Source: Eublepharis macularius (lineage: Eukaryota > Chordata > Lepidosauria > Squamata > Eublepharidae). From it: a stretch of DNA of 64,000 nt. The stretch is from assembly GCF_028583425.1 (NCBI RefSeq), contig NC_072806.1:36998001-37062000 (forward strand). The letters are read 5' to 3'. Made by a program: the position numbers and the translations under genes. This document shows positions 43,932-56,331 of this stretch, piece after piece (the first letter of the stretch is position 1; each line of letters opens with the position of its first letter). The notes beneath the pieces are model-generated. The model was not told the DNA's origin. It did not search any database and saw only the letters and a program-made list of their open reading frames with translations.

Positions 43932-44323
43932 CAGGGGTCATTTCGTAGAAAAAGAGCTGGAGGAACTCATTAGCATAACTCATTAGCATATGCCACACCT
44001 CTTGCCATTGCCAGAAGTGTGTCATGAGTATAACTGAATTGCATATGCCACACCCCCCGACATCACCTATTCTGGCTGTTTTGGACCCAGTCCGGGCCAC
44101 TCAGGGCCGAAATTGGGCCCAAAATGGCGAAAAGGGGCACAAAATGGTCAGGATCGAGCCGCTGTTGAGTGGGAGATTGATCCACCACCTGTCAGAGGCC
44201 CGATCCAGGCTGAAACGGGCCCAAATGGCCGAGAGTCAGGTGGGCAGGGAGCCCCGACATGTGACCTCCTTAGGGAACTGCCGGAACTGCGTTCCTGCAC
44301 GTTCCCCCTCGAAATGAGCCCTG
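43932..44323 (+). mobile_element. hAT-like MITE, family 5 copy 1
   Basis: Ends CAGGGGTCATTTCGTAG and, inverted, CTCGAAATGAGCCCTG. Perfect 8-bp duplication GCGTGCTC at 43924-43931 and 44324-44331. Interior is made of GGCCCAAA/GGCCGAAA-type units that can fold back. It lies in DYNLL2 intron 2. Confidence 0.95.
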
Positions 44324-44331
44324 GCGTGCTC

Positions 44332-45434
44332 GATGCTCTTGATCCCAAAAGATTGCCTTAATTTCCCCAGCTCTTCGAAAAATGCAGTGTTCCCCAGTTG
44401 AAAACTTCATCATGGCATAGTGAAGCTAGCCCACTCTCTTACTTTGCAACACCCCCTGAGCATTGCGGGAGTCAGACATGTAAACCTGGCTCAGGCCATT
44501 GGTCCATCAGTCTCGTCTCCTTTGATTGGCAGTGAAAGGTCTTTCCTGAGGCCTGCTGCCTGGAGATGCCAGGAAAACCTGCCGCCTGCAGAGGTGGTGG
44601 TCTACCCCTGAGGTGTGTCCCCTCAGTTCTGTTGACGTGCTGCTGGCCCTTGAAGCAGCGTTAGGAAGTGGTCTTGTCCTCACAGTCTTGGTACACTGTG
44701 GCATTGGTAGAGGCTTGTTGTGGGCCAGAGAGTGTGTGGGTGCATCATGGGACCAGATCAGTAAGTTAGCCAATCCCAAGCAGAAGGAAATCTGGGGTTC
44801 TTCTCTCTGTCCGGCATACGTCTGCATTTTTGCTTAGAGAAGGATGGAGTACCAAAAGTAGGGGCAAGCGATTGACTCATAAAAGTATGTGTGGGGAACA
44901 AGGCTGCGTCTGCACATGCGCATGCTTGTAAACCTCCCTGTCCTGCTCTTCCAGCATAACTCTCACAAGAGGCCTTCACCCTCGCGTCTGAACTATTTAC
45001 TCATGAGAATTTCAAAGCAGCACCTACTGCAGTCTTTTCTGAGGTACCTTTGCTGAGTGTAGCGGCAGGGGGTGGGGGGAATGCACTCTTGCGCTGAAAC
45101 AGGCAGGGAGAACGCTTTCTTTGAGAGCAAGCCCTGTACTTACATACTACCCCTCACCAGGCTTTCGAGGCAGTGAACAGTTTTTATGGATTTATTCAGT
45201 AGCTGTTATACTCCACCTCTCTACCAAGGCTGGTATTCAAGGCAGTTTATAAAGCTATAAAAACAGCTGCTCGTAAAACAAAGACTTTTTTCAAATTAGA
45301 CTATCACTCGGCTTGTGCACAACCGTGTGTTAGTTAAAACTAATTGCAAGTAGTATGGTTATCTGAATGCAGGCCGGTCATCTTTCTGAGGTTGGTTAGG
45401 GGCCATCAAACCAAGCTCTGAAGTTGACTGACAT
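44332..45434. other. DYNLL2 intron 2, no gene
   Basis: About 44470-44600 has blocks (CTCAGGCCATTGGTCCATCAG, CTGGAGATGCCAGG) of a common reptile repeat also seen, decayed, at 59690-59760. About 45190-45290 looks like a reversed LINE 3' end. Nothing coding. Confidence 0.45.
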
Positions 45435-45603
45435 CATAGATCCAGAGGAGTTAACGTGTTAGTCTGTAGTTGCAAAATAGTAAAAAGTCCAGTAGCACCT
45501 TTAAGACTAATCAACTTTATTGTAGCATAAGCTTTCAAGAACCACAGCTCTCTTAGTCAGAAAGCATACACTTTCAAGAACCACAGCTCTCTTCATCAGA
45601 TCC
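45435..45603 (-). mobile_element. Hammerhead-bearing retroelement, family A, tandem cores
   Basis: Two minus-strand cores lie in tandem: CTGATGA (45593-45599) with hairpin GAGAGC/GTTCTT (paired through G-U wobbles) and GAAA (45572-45575); and CTGACTA near 45554-45560 with GAAA at 45533-45536, followed by GCTTATGCTACAATAAAG. A short AGATCC repeat (about 45440 and 45598) may be the target duplication. DYNLL2 intron 2. Confidence 0.7.
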
Positions 45604-46611
<1,008 letters not shown>

Positions 46612-46945
46612 GAGGCTGGTGGCGGTGAGGGGACACGGCAAGCGAGGGACCCGGACTGTGGTGTGCTGAAGGCAGGGAGTGCGCAGACTTCCTCTACCAT
46701 GGCTGTGCCACTGCATGGACTGTATACTATATTTAATGTGTATATGTTGCAGTAATACACCTAAATTCTCTTTTGGTTGCCTGGGGGACGAAAGGCAGTC
46801 TCTCTCTTTTCTAATTATTTCCTGGGTTACTGCTTTTTTCTTCTTCTTTTTTTGTTCCTTTGCAATAGGGAGAACTGTAAATGCTTCAACAATGGCCTTT
46901 CAGTGGGAAAAGGAATAAATAAAACAAACTTTAATTCCACAAAGA
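46612..46945 (+). other. DYNLL2: DYNLL2 proximal 3' UTR with poly-A signals
   Basis: Overlapping AATAAA hexamers lie at 46914-46919 and 46918-46923. A GT-rich element (TGGTGGTGTTAATGTTTCTTG) follows at about 46953-46974, the normal downstream element, so cleavage near 46935-46945 is likely. A longer 3' UTR is possible: AATAAA at 48362-48367 is followed by a T/GT-rich stretch. Confidence 0.7.
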
Positions 46946-48986
46946 CATCTCTTGGTGGTGTTAATGTTTCTTGAAGCCGAACTTAAGCAAACCAAAACCA
47001 AATGTTCTCACGAGGGGTTGAATCAGACCGAGGTATTTACCCACGTTTTTCTTTATTGGGCCCCTGAAGATTGTGTGACGCTCCTGCTCTAAGCCACCTT
47101 GGTAGTGAAAGGGATGGGGGGCCAGAGAGGGCCTGTATGCAGCTTCCAGTCTGAATTTGCTTTGCATTCCAAAGTCTTGTCTCCCAACACAAATCTGGAA
47201 CTGGGCTGGTGTTTCGTCATCATGTTCGGTCTTCTAAATAGATTCAATTGGCCTTGGATAAATCTTGCTCCCTGTCCATACCCCGCAAGTTGCCTTGTCT
47301 CTGCACTGGGAATACACTTGGGGGGGTGTGGTGCAGATGACAAGGCTCGTGTCTTTCATGACGCCAGGCTGCTGTGATCGGCCTCTTTTCTCTCCATCCC
47401 TGTTTGAGTCAACATTGCCTTATTGCAGCTTACTTCCGACAACTGTTGTGTGGGAAGATCTGTTAAAAATCAGTGGCTTGATGTCGTGTAGGTGCACTGT
47501 GTGGTTTTTTTTTTGTGGTGGGGGGGGGGAGACAACTGTTGGGTAGAGGCCAATTCAAAAATCTCCCTACCCCCCCTTAACATAAGCCGGCAGAAACAGT
47601 CAAGCCAGTAGCAAAACTTCCATCGTAGAAAACACGCCTGCTTCTAAAACTGAGAAGCTGTCTCTGATAGGCTGCGTTGATGTCATCCTTAATGTATAGT
47701 TTAACCTCTGTTCTATTGCTAAGGTGTGGAATTGGCTGTCTCTGTTTTTTTTCTGTGAGTTCATCCTCAAAATGCACAATGCAGTGATAGCTTTAGCAGA
47801 AATTGGGTGCTTCTGCTGTCAAGAGCCTATAAATTTGAGCTTAGGTAGATTTTTTTTTTCTAAAACTGGGCATGGGTGGGGACTAGAAATAGCATCTGTG
47901 AGTTAGAACCACCCCAGAACACAGATCGGGAAACTCTTTCCATCTGTCGGCTTGTATGTCATGCCTTGGGCAGGGGTTCCGATTTCTTTTGGAAGACCCA
48001 AGCTGTCTAGTTCTGACAGAAGTTCTCCTTGTGTCTGCAAAATCCCAAATATGCCTCAAACCTTGTACAAAATCTCAGTCAAACCATCTTGTTAAAAAAA
48101 TAAAATAAAATTAGAGGTTGATGTAGCTGTTGTATTTCATGTTGACTTCAGTCTCCAACCTGATGGAGGGTGTCAGGAAAGGTGATGTGCCTCAGATTAA
48201 ACCAGGGCTCTCTATTTATGTCCTAAGAATTCCAGTTGACCCGAAAAAGGAGAATACCTGTCTGTCTTTCCTTTTTCCGTGCATGAGTCTAACTTGTGAA
48301 TATGTTCACACTTCATGGAGCGTGCGAAAAGAGAAAAAAATCCCTATCTGCAATTGCTCAAAATAAACCTTATTTTTCGAAAACATTAAAAGGAGTTGAC
48401 ACATTTAAGAATGGTTTCGTTTGGTTTTTCATGCTCCAAAGGAGCACACTGTGGGCTTGCTTTGATGGATGGGAAATGTTTCATGACTTCTTAAGACAAA
48501 AGTTTGCTTTCCTGCATTGGGCTAACGTCGATGAGGGCCGGGGGAATCTTGTTTACCAATCCTGAGCTTGCACCATGTAACCAGAACTAAACTCCTGGCT
48601 GCTCCATCACCCCGTTCAGGTAAAATGGATGCCTTTCAGAAGCCTCAGAAGTGCTTCATGCTAACGCATCTCCTCTCTTCCTCACTGCCCAAAACAAACT
48701 GATCCTAAGTGCTTTGAAAACGGCACCTGAAGAAGCAGAAGCAAAAGAAATGGATTGTTTTCTGTTCATACCTTCCTGGTCTTAAAGGAGAATGTTGAGG
48801 ACTAAATAGGTTCCGGAAAGAATTTTTGAGAACAGCCAAGCATTGGTTATTGGGCCAGGGGGGAGGAGTTAGATTCAGCAAGCCTCTTGGGAGCTTATAA
48901 AATCCTTTAGCTATTGCTAAAGTCTCTGTTGTTCCCTACGCTAGTAGGTCTACAGCTTAAGTTTTAAACTACAACTCTGGAGGATC
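46946..48986. other. Distal 3' UTR or intergenic, no gene
   Basis: No ORF with similarity. A possible distal poly-A signal is at 48362. Unusually free of recognisable transposons for this window over about 2 kb. Confidence 0.5.
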
Positions 48987-48994
48987 AATGTAAG

Positions 48995-49367
48995 CAGGGG
49001 TCATTTCATAGAAAAAGAGCTGGAGGAACTCATTAGCATATGCCATGCCCTTTGCCATCACTGGAAGTGTGTCGTTAACTGATTTGCATATGCCACACAC
49101 CCCAACATCACCTATCCTGGCTGTTTTGGACCCAATCCTGGCCATTCAGGGCCGAAATTGGGCCCAAAAGGGCTGAAAGGGGCCGAAAAGGGGCCCAAAA
49201 TGGTCCGGATCAGGCCGCTGTGAGAGAGTGATCTCTCACAGGTCTGATCTGGGCCATTTCGGCCCCAATCCAGGCCGAAACAGGCCCAAAATGACCGAGA
49301 GGTAGGCAGGGCCGCCTGACATGTGACCAACTGCGTTCCTGCACGTTCCCCCTCAAAATGAGCCCTG
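48995..49367 (+). mobile_element. hAT-like MITE, family 5 copy 2
   Basis: Ends CAGGGGTCATTTCATAG and, inverted, CTCAAAATGAGCCCTG. Flanks AATGTAAG/AGTGTAAG match at 7 of 8. Confidence 0.93.
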
Positions 49368-49375
49368 AGTGTAAG

Positions 49376-50057
49376 TGAGCAAACTTGGCATTTCTTGGCA
49401 AATACTGAGATTTTTACCATCAGTCCAGAATGTCTTCAGAAAGAATGTTACAGAAATTTCAAGATTTTAATTGGCCTGAGCTTCCTTCTTCATTGCGTTT
49501 AGCTTTACAATTCATCTGGAAGTTTTAAGTAGTATACACCAGCTTCAGGTGCGTGAATGGATGGTGCTGAGCCTGCAAAGACAGGTTAGCTGTCTTCTGG
49601 GAGAAGATGTGCTTTTCGTGTAACCCTTTCAACAGTTTTTGGCAGCACCAGCCCACGGCATCAATTGTATATTCCTGTTAGCCATGGCAAGGAGAACAGA
49701 GCAAGGAAGGTTGCTTTTTGTATTGTGAAAACAACGTGTTAATGTACTATCTGCTTAATTTCAGCAGGGCAGGCTGCAGTTAAAGGTGCAGGACTAGGAC
49801 CGTTTTTCAAAGGGCATTTGTATGCGTTGTAAATCTCTGCAAAGTTGTGCAATTCATACAAGTTGCAGAATCTAGATTTTACTGGTCCAGATATTTTTAA
49901 AAAGTACGATCAGGAGGGGTGAAATAAAAAGATTGTTTTTGCTCATGCAATAAGATGAATTACTGACATTCTTTAATATTAACAGTTTGAAGGCCAAGAG
50001 GTATATGATGCCAGAATTCCCCAACTGGAATTCACAGTGTCTAATTTGACTCCTAGC
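49376..50057. other. Intergenic, no gene seen
   Basis: No recognisable feature. Confidence 0.5.
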
Positions 50058-50248
50058 CGCGCAAATAGCTCAGACTAGCTCAAGTTTATCAGAAATGGGA
50101 ACCTAAGCAAGACCAGCCAGAGTTAATACTTGGATGGGAGATCCCTAAGGAAGACCTGGGTTACTACTCGGAGAAGGGCAACGGAGACCATCTCTTGCCT
50201 TGAAATTGTTTTGATGGGTTCCCTATAAGTTGATGGTGCCCTGAGAGC
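50058..50248 (+). repeat. 5S rRNA-derived SINE, forward
   Basis: 5S-like CTCAAGTTTATCAGAAATGG, CCTAAGCAAGACCAGCCAG, TACTTGGATGGGAGATCC, then the body GGCAACGGAGACCATCTCTTGCC. Confidence 0.85.
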
Positions 50249-51169
50249 AGGATTATTATCATTTGGCCCTTAACAATGGGGGAGGGGCAATCTTCTCAAT
50301 CATAGTGGGGCAATTCTTCCGCATGCTATTTTCCAGATTAAAAATGCTCTTGTGGGCTGAGGCTAAAAGCACAAGCTCCAGAGGGCTATTTCCAGTTAGG
50401 AAAGTGGTACTTGGGCCAAGTTTCATGCCTGGAGGGTTGAGTAAGGGTCTGCAGCATTATACCCACCATCACCTCCTTTGCCAGCAGGTGGCCCTTTGGG
50501 GGACTCCCTCATATTCAGTAAAATGAAAGATGTTTTTATTAGAACAGTTATACTGCTGCTATCTCCTGTGGGATCCCATGGCTTGGTTCCTCAGTGCACC
50601 AAGATGCCCTGGGCCTCTGGAAAGTTGTACCCTTAGCCAGCCCCTCTTCAGTAGCTTGGGCCTTAGGCACGGTGGAGGTCAGGGAGGAAAAATAATGTAA
50701 GTAACTGGTCTAGCTTTCCTTCTTTATTCCCACACCCTACTGTTCAAGTTACTGTTTGGGTTTCCACTGCTGCTAACCTGGCCCAGCAACAGACCAGGCC
50801 AGTCTTGGAAATGTGACAAGAAAGGTGGTGGGAGTTCGAAGGCGTAGGAGAATGTGGGCTTGTTGAGGATGATGGAGTTGCATAAAAGCATGTATATGTA
50901 TGTGCAGTTGTGTGTGCAGGTCAACAATGGCCTAGTATATTTTTAAGCAAAACACACATGCTGCTGAAAAAGCTCCTAATAATTCTAGATGATGGCCTTC
51001 AGATGCAAACTGAATTTGCAATACCTCAACAATCACACCATATGCAAGGTCTCTGAGCTACTTGCTATGTAAAGTGGGTTACAAAAGAATTAGCCGCAAT
51101 TCAGTTTAAAAGAGTCCCAATATTTAACCTTAAATAAGGTGGTGTATAAAAAGGAGTCAAATGAAAAGT
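50249..51169. other. Intergenic, no gene seen
   Basis: No recognisable feature. Confidence 0.5.
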
Positions 51170-52026
51170 ACTCTTTTTTTGTTTTTAAATTTTTTATTTC
51201 AGTTAATAAACTCACAAATACCTAAATCATACATCTGCTAACATATACTACATTTATCCGTATAAAACATAAACCAGACATACACATTTTAACATAAAGT
51301 CATTCAAATCATTTAGTTCACATCTGTATGGCACTTGCATTATATATTCTTAATTTTTCACTTCTGTCTTTACTGTCTATCTTCATATCCAGTAATGATT
51401 TGTTATAAACATAAATGTATATTGCCAATCTTATTTTTTTCTATTCTAATTTAAACTTACAATTCTACTTATTCTTGATTTTTAACTAAATAGGCAAAAA
51501 TACTTTCCATTTTGGTTGTTGTGGGTTTTCCGGGCTGTATTGCCGTGGTCTTGGCATTGTAGTTCCTGACGTTTCGCCAGCAGCTGTGGCTGGCATCTTC
51601 AGAGGTGTAGCACCAAAAGATAGAGATCTCTCAGTGTCACAGTCTCTGTCTTGTTGGCAGGTAATTTATATCTACTCAGGAAGGTGGGTTTGGGCTGAGT
51701 CATCCTGTAAGATGTCTTTTGGTGCTACACCTCTGAAGATGCCAGCCACAGCTGCTGGCGAAACGTCAGGAACTACAATGCCAAGACCACGGCAATACAG
51801 CCCGGAAAACCCACAACAACCATCGTTCTCCGGCCGTGAAAGCCTTCGACAATACTTTCCATTTTACTTGAAATTCTAAGATGGGTCTATTATGTATATA
51901 TATTAGATGTTAGTTTTGCCATCATTGCATATTCATGTAATTTATTCTTCCACTCCTTCAAATCTGGACATTTTTCTGCCTTTCGTTTTGCTGCAAATAT
52001 TACTCTTGCCACCTCCACCATATCCT
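51170..52026 (-). pseudogene. L1 3' end (ORF2 C-terminus and 3' UTR), reversed, interrupted
   Basis: Minus strand: 52026-51866 encodes a stretch like the C-terminal end of L1 ORF2 (an A-R-x-I-F-A-A-K-x-K-A-E motif and a P-x-L-x-x-W-x-x-K-L motif, comparable to the region around 6155-6245). The A/T-rich 3' UTR continues to 51170. A family C element (51514-51850) has inserted, and a family 5 MITE truncates or abuts the other side. It differs enough from the L1 at 1042 to be another subfamily. Confidence 0.65.
51514..51850. mobile_element. Hammerhead-bearing retroelement, family C, full inverted dimer
   Basis: A perfect 15-bp duplication, AATACTTTCCATTTT, flanks it at 51499-51513 and 51851-51865. 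Minus core: CTGAAGA 51596-51602, GAAA 51572-51575. Plus core: CTGAAGA 51733-51739, hairpin GCCAGC/GCTGGC, GAAA 51760-51763, CGTC. The two arms are near-identical over about 120 bp and separated by a roughly 90-bp spacer. This is the best-preserved dimer of the family. Confidence 0.88.
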
Positions 52027-52416
52027 CAGGGCTCATTTCGAGGGGGAACGTGCAGAAACGCAGTTCCGGTAGTTCTCCAAAGAGGTCACGTGTCAGGTGG
52101 CCCTGCCCACCTGATTTTTGGCCATTTTGGGCCCGTTTTGGCCTGGATTGGGCCTAAAACAGCCAGGATTGGTCCCAAAAAGGCCAGGATCGGGCCTCTG
52201 ACGGGTGGTGGATAACTCCCACTCAGCAGCAGCCCAATTCTGACCATTTGGGGCCCCTTTTCAGCCATTTTCAGCCCCTTTTTGCCATTTTGGGCCCAAT
52301 TTCAGCCCTGAATGGCCAGGATTGGTGATGTCCAAAACAGCCCGGATAGGTGATGTCAAGGGGTGTGGCATATGCTAATGAGTTCCTGCAGCTCTTTTTC
52401 TATGAAATGACCCCTG
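52027..52416 (-). mobile_element. hAT-like MITE, family 5 copy 3
   Basis: Starts CAGGGCTCATTTCGAGGG, ends CTATGAAATGACCCCTG. Flanks CATATCCT/CATATACT match at 7 of 8. Confidence 0.93.
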
Positions 52417-52424
52417 CATATACT

Positions 52425-53335
52425 TAAATAATTAACTATGCAATGGTGTGCTTTTTCCTGAGTATGTCTGTAGTGACAAGGCTCAAAATCCCTGATATGC
52501 CCAGGCGAAGGCTCTAGTAGCCAGAGGAAGAGAAGGCCTACATGACCCAGAATATTTAGAATCTGCTAAGGCTACTGTAAGGCTGGCTCTGGCATATTAA
52601 AGGCTAAAACAGAGTCAGGATATACCCTGTGGTGCACGTCTCATTTTGCGTCCACCCTGGGAATAAAGTCACCAAAGGGAGAAACTAGATGGAAATGGGT
52701 ATTTCAAATCGAAATGGTTTCTAAACAAAATGCGAAAGATCTTTCTGTGCCTGAGACCCTGGAGAGAAGACTTGGCATGGAACAGAGAGTTGGCATGCTA
52801 TTTTATTTTACTTTTATTCATTTATAGTCCATCTTTCTCACTGAGACTCAAGGCAGGTTACAGAATTAGAAGACAATGCAATAAAAGTATCACATATACA
52901 AACAGCGCAATAGAAACAGGGTAATACATACTACTAATACTGCAAACCAATAAAACTGGATTGCAAAACTAAAAACAATGCAATAGCAGCATGAGGCATA
53001 CGGTCAACAGCGTAAGGGGAAAAAGAAAACCGCCTAACATTTTCATAGACATTAACGCCAGAATCTTGTTCACGTTATAAAAATGCCCTTCAGATAGAAA
53101 TTTAGTTTCTTCATTGAGTGAGTAGAACCCACGAGTCTTTATTCTTGCACAATGTTCTGCTTCCTTCTGACAACACTTCTCCCCAGTAAATTTATATTTC
53201 AAACTATAATTTTGCATTATTTTGAGTGCCATGCTAAGCAGAGTTGCAACCTTCTATTTACTTCAATGGACATAGAAGACCGTAACTCTGCTGTTTTAAT
53301 TTGTTGGTTTCTTTCTTGGAGTTTTTTACTATAAG
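52425..53335. other. Intergenic with reversed LINE remnant
   Basis: About 52800-53090 (CCATCTTTCTCACTGAGACTC, AGGCAGGTTACAGAATTAG, ACAATGCAATAAAAG, GTAATACATACTAC) is a reversed LINE-type 3' region related to 16970-17180 and 18000-18120. No gene. Confidence 0.45.
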
Positions 53336-53640
53336 CAGAACTCTGCTGGGTCAAACCAAAGGCCCATCAAGTTCAGCATCCTCTGTCTCACAGAGGTCTA
53401 CTAGATGTCCTGGAAGTGCCACAAGCAGGACGTAGAGCCCAGATCGTCTACTCCTTGGTGCTTCCCAGCAGCTGGTATTCAGAGGTACACTGCCTGTGAA
53501 CACAGGTTCTATTCAACCCCCCTGGCTAATAACCATTGATGAGTTTGTCCAATCCCCTTTTAAAGCAACCCAAGTTAGGGACCACCTAACTTGTTCATGA
53601 CATCAAGTTCCACAAGTTAATTATGTAGTGGTTACCTTTT
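53336..53640 (+). repeat. CR1-type LINE-derived fragment
   Basis: Homologous to 12-340: GGTATTCAGAGGTACACTGCC, CTAATAACCATTGATGAG, GTCCAATCCCCTTTTAAAGC. It also holds the 'TCTGCTGGGTCAAACC / CATCCTCTGTCTC' start seen at 41690. Confidence 0.55.
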
Positions 53641-53877
53641 TGGTATGGTAACTCTCATGTCCAAATTTACTCGGTATGGTAGGTAACCCATCTAGGGGCA
53701 CCCTAAAGTTTTGGGGCACCCTATGACCTTGGTGCCCATCTAGCCCAGCATTTCATTTTCTAACCGTAGCCCATCAGATACTTGCAAGAAACCAACAAAC
53801 ATTGCACAGGAGATGCGGCTGTCCTCAAGCAAGTGGCATTCCAAAGCACACAGCTTTTGTATCTGAACAGTTCCCGC

Positions 53878-54438
53878 TAGGGTTGCCAGCTCCAGGTTGG
53901 TGAATTCCTGGAGAACTTGGGGATTTTTCTGTTTCACAGACTTCCACTAGAAGTCCATCTGTCATCTGTCCATCTGTTTTACAGACTTCCAGTGGAAGTC
54001 CATCTGTCATCTGTGAACCAAAAAAATTAATAATATTATGGATACACTGTTTATTTAACCTTGAATGCTTACCTGATACTTACCTGGTCTGTCTTCACCA
54101 GTTGGACGTACAAACCGCCTGAGAGGGGAACTCATTCAGGACTGGTTGGATTTTTTCCTATTAATTGCAGCTATACAGATTGTCTCTCTGATGTATTGAG
54201 GATATAGTACTATTTAATTGTTTTGTGTGTGTGCGTGTGTGTGTGCGTGTGCGTGTGTGTGTGTGTATATATATATTGCACTTTTAACACTTGAGTGAAT
54301 ATATATTGAATTGATAATAATTGTGCATATACTCTCCTTACCCCTGGGCACTTGTGCCTTTTGTGAATACGTTGTAAGGGGGGGGGGAATAGCTCCTCCC
54401 TTGCTTTGGTTTATACCACCTGGAGGCTGGCAACCCTA
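53878..54438 (+). mobile_element. hAT-like element, family 2 (long form)
   Basis: Ends TAGGGTTGCCAGCTCCAGG and, inverted, CCTGGAGGCTGGCAACCCTA. Flanks GTTCCCGC/GTTCCCAC match at 7 of 8. The interior is unlike short copies and includes a direct repeat of a CAGACTTCCA-TGGAAGTCCATCTGTCATCTGT block (53936-54016) and a (TG)n/(TA)n tract (54221-54275). Confidence 0.9.
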
Positions 54439-54639
54439 GTTCCCACCAACTCTCTGGCTTTCCCCTCCCCTTTCCAGCTATAACCATATAGTTACTATCT
54501 GTCCAACAGATCCCCCCCCCCATTATTGTTGCAAAGGAAAGTGGAAGGCAAAAATCTGAGATGCTGGCAAGGAGAGAAAGAAGAATGCAAAAAGCAGGAG
54601 CAGCCATTGGGGAGAGTCCACTCCTGACCCACAGGTTGG

Positions 54640-54872
54640 GAAACTCTGGGTTCGAGTGCTGGACAAGGATCTGGGCGACCTTGGTTTGAAGCCCTGCTCT
54701 GCCATGGAAGCTTTGGGTGACCTTGGGCCAGTCACACTCAGCCTAACCTACCTCACAGAGTTCTTGTGAGCATAAAATGGAGGAAAAGAGAAGGATGTGA
54801 ACTGCGTTGGGTTTCCCATGTGGGAGAAAGGCAAGGTATAACAGAAGCAAATAATAAATACAAATAATTGTG
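54640..54872 (+). repeat. tRNA-derived SINE
   Basis: GACCTTGGTTTGAAGCCCTGC, TCTGCCATGGAAGCTTTGGG, CAGCCTAACCTACCTCACAG and a GGCAAGGTATAACAGAAGC 3' end. Confidence 0.8.
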
Positions 54873-55249
54873 CAAAGTTGTTGTTTCTCTGGGAACATTA
54901 GTAATAAAAGTGAGACAATTAAAAAAGAACAACAAAAACAACAAAGACATATTCAAACCTGCCTAGGGGAGACAATGCGACACTCAGTTGGGGTCTATAT
55001 GCTGGATAGGTAGGTGGGAAGGAAATGGCAAGTAAAAAAAATTATGGGATGAAAGAGTTTCTTAGGTATTTTTTACAGAAAGGAAAATGAGGGAGGGGAA
55101 CAGTTGCCAGGAATCCTGAGGGCAAACCAAGCACAAATTTATGCCAGTGCACTCAAACAATCACTCCAGGTGTTCCTGAGTATATTTATGTCTCATTGTC
55201 AGACCTCCAGAAGACCATTTCCTAAAAAATGGCTCCCTGTGGAAACTTT

Positions 55250-55896
55250 ACAGATTCTTTAAAAAAAATTTTTTTAAATTAAAACAAAAAGGGAATACAG
55301 GAAAAAGAGGGATGAAAGAAAGAGACAAGAAAAACAAATATAAAGCTGTGTGCTACAAGGATTATCAAAGTACAGAGTACAAAAATCATAACCTTTAAAA
55401 GTGTTAGAATAATAATTAAAACAATTTAGTGTATATATTTTCAAATAAACAACAGAATTCAAATGTATTTCTACTCCTTATCTTTAAAAGAACCCTCATT
55501 ATCCCCTTATTACTCCTGTCTTATCATTACCTTTTCTTAACAATAACAATACTGATTTCTTAATGCAACTAATTATCATAACCTTTAAGAGTGTTAGAAT
55601 AATATTGGGATTATTAAAGGTATATACTTTCAAATAAACAGCACGCATGGAATTCAAATCTATTTCTGCTCCTTATTTTAGAAAATGAAAAAGTCCTTAT
55701 TACCCCTATTTTGTCATTACCTTTTACTTATCTATTTCTTAACACTAACAATGCTGACTCTTTACCAATATTTCAATATTATCTGTCATACATTTTATTC
55801 TACCAGTTATCTTAATCCAACTAATGATCTTACAGTCAAATTAAGAAGCCTATCCATGTGTAACTTTACAGATTCTTAATCAACATGTCAGTCATC
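55250..55896 (-). repeat. AT-rich segment with a roughly 190-bp tandem duplication
   Basis: ATCATAACCTTTAA-AGTGTTAGAATAAT ... TTTCAAATAAACA ... GAATTCAAAT-TATTTCT-CTCCTTAT occurs at about 55385-55485 and again at about 55574-55680. Possibly a reversed L1 UTR; family not established. Non-coding. Confidence 0.6.
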
Positions 55897-55904
55897 AGTA
55901 ATGT

Positions 55905-56218
55905 CAGGGCTTTTTTCGGGGAAAAGAGGTGGTGGAACTCAGGACCACACAATGATGTCACTTTGGGTCAGCTGGAACAAGGGAGGAGCTTTTTAAAGTT
56001 TAAATTGCCCTTGGCAAAAATAGCCACATGGCTGGTGGCCCCGCCCCCTGATCTCCAGACAGAAGGGAGTTTAGATTGCCCTCTGCGCTGCATGGCGTGG
56101 AGGACAATCTAACCTCCCCTCTGTCTGGAGATCAGGGGGCGGGGTCACCAGCCATGTGACCATTTTCAAGAGGTGCTGGAACTCCGTTCCACCGTGTTCT
56201 CGCTGAAAAAAAGCCCTG
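55905..56218 (+). mobile_element. hAT-like MITE, family 1 copy F
   Basis: CAGGGCTTTTTTCGGGG start, AAAAAAAGCCCTG end. Perfect 8-bp duplication AGTAATGT at 55897-55904 and 56219-56226. Confidence 0.95.
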
Positions 56219-56331
56219 AGTAATGTTAAGTTATGCTGATCCCTGTCCTAGATGGATTTGTGGCTGGACTTGGTATAAAAATTATTTGAATCTGGTTGGT
56301 CATGGCTGGAAACGATACCCTGGACTAGGCA

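Noticed and set aside
50058..50248. Functional 5S rRNA gene
   Set aside because: The 5S-like part is diverged, truncated and joined to a SINE body, so it is a SINE.
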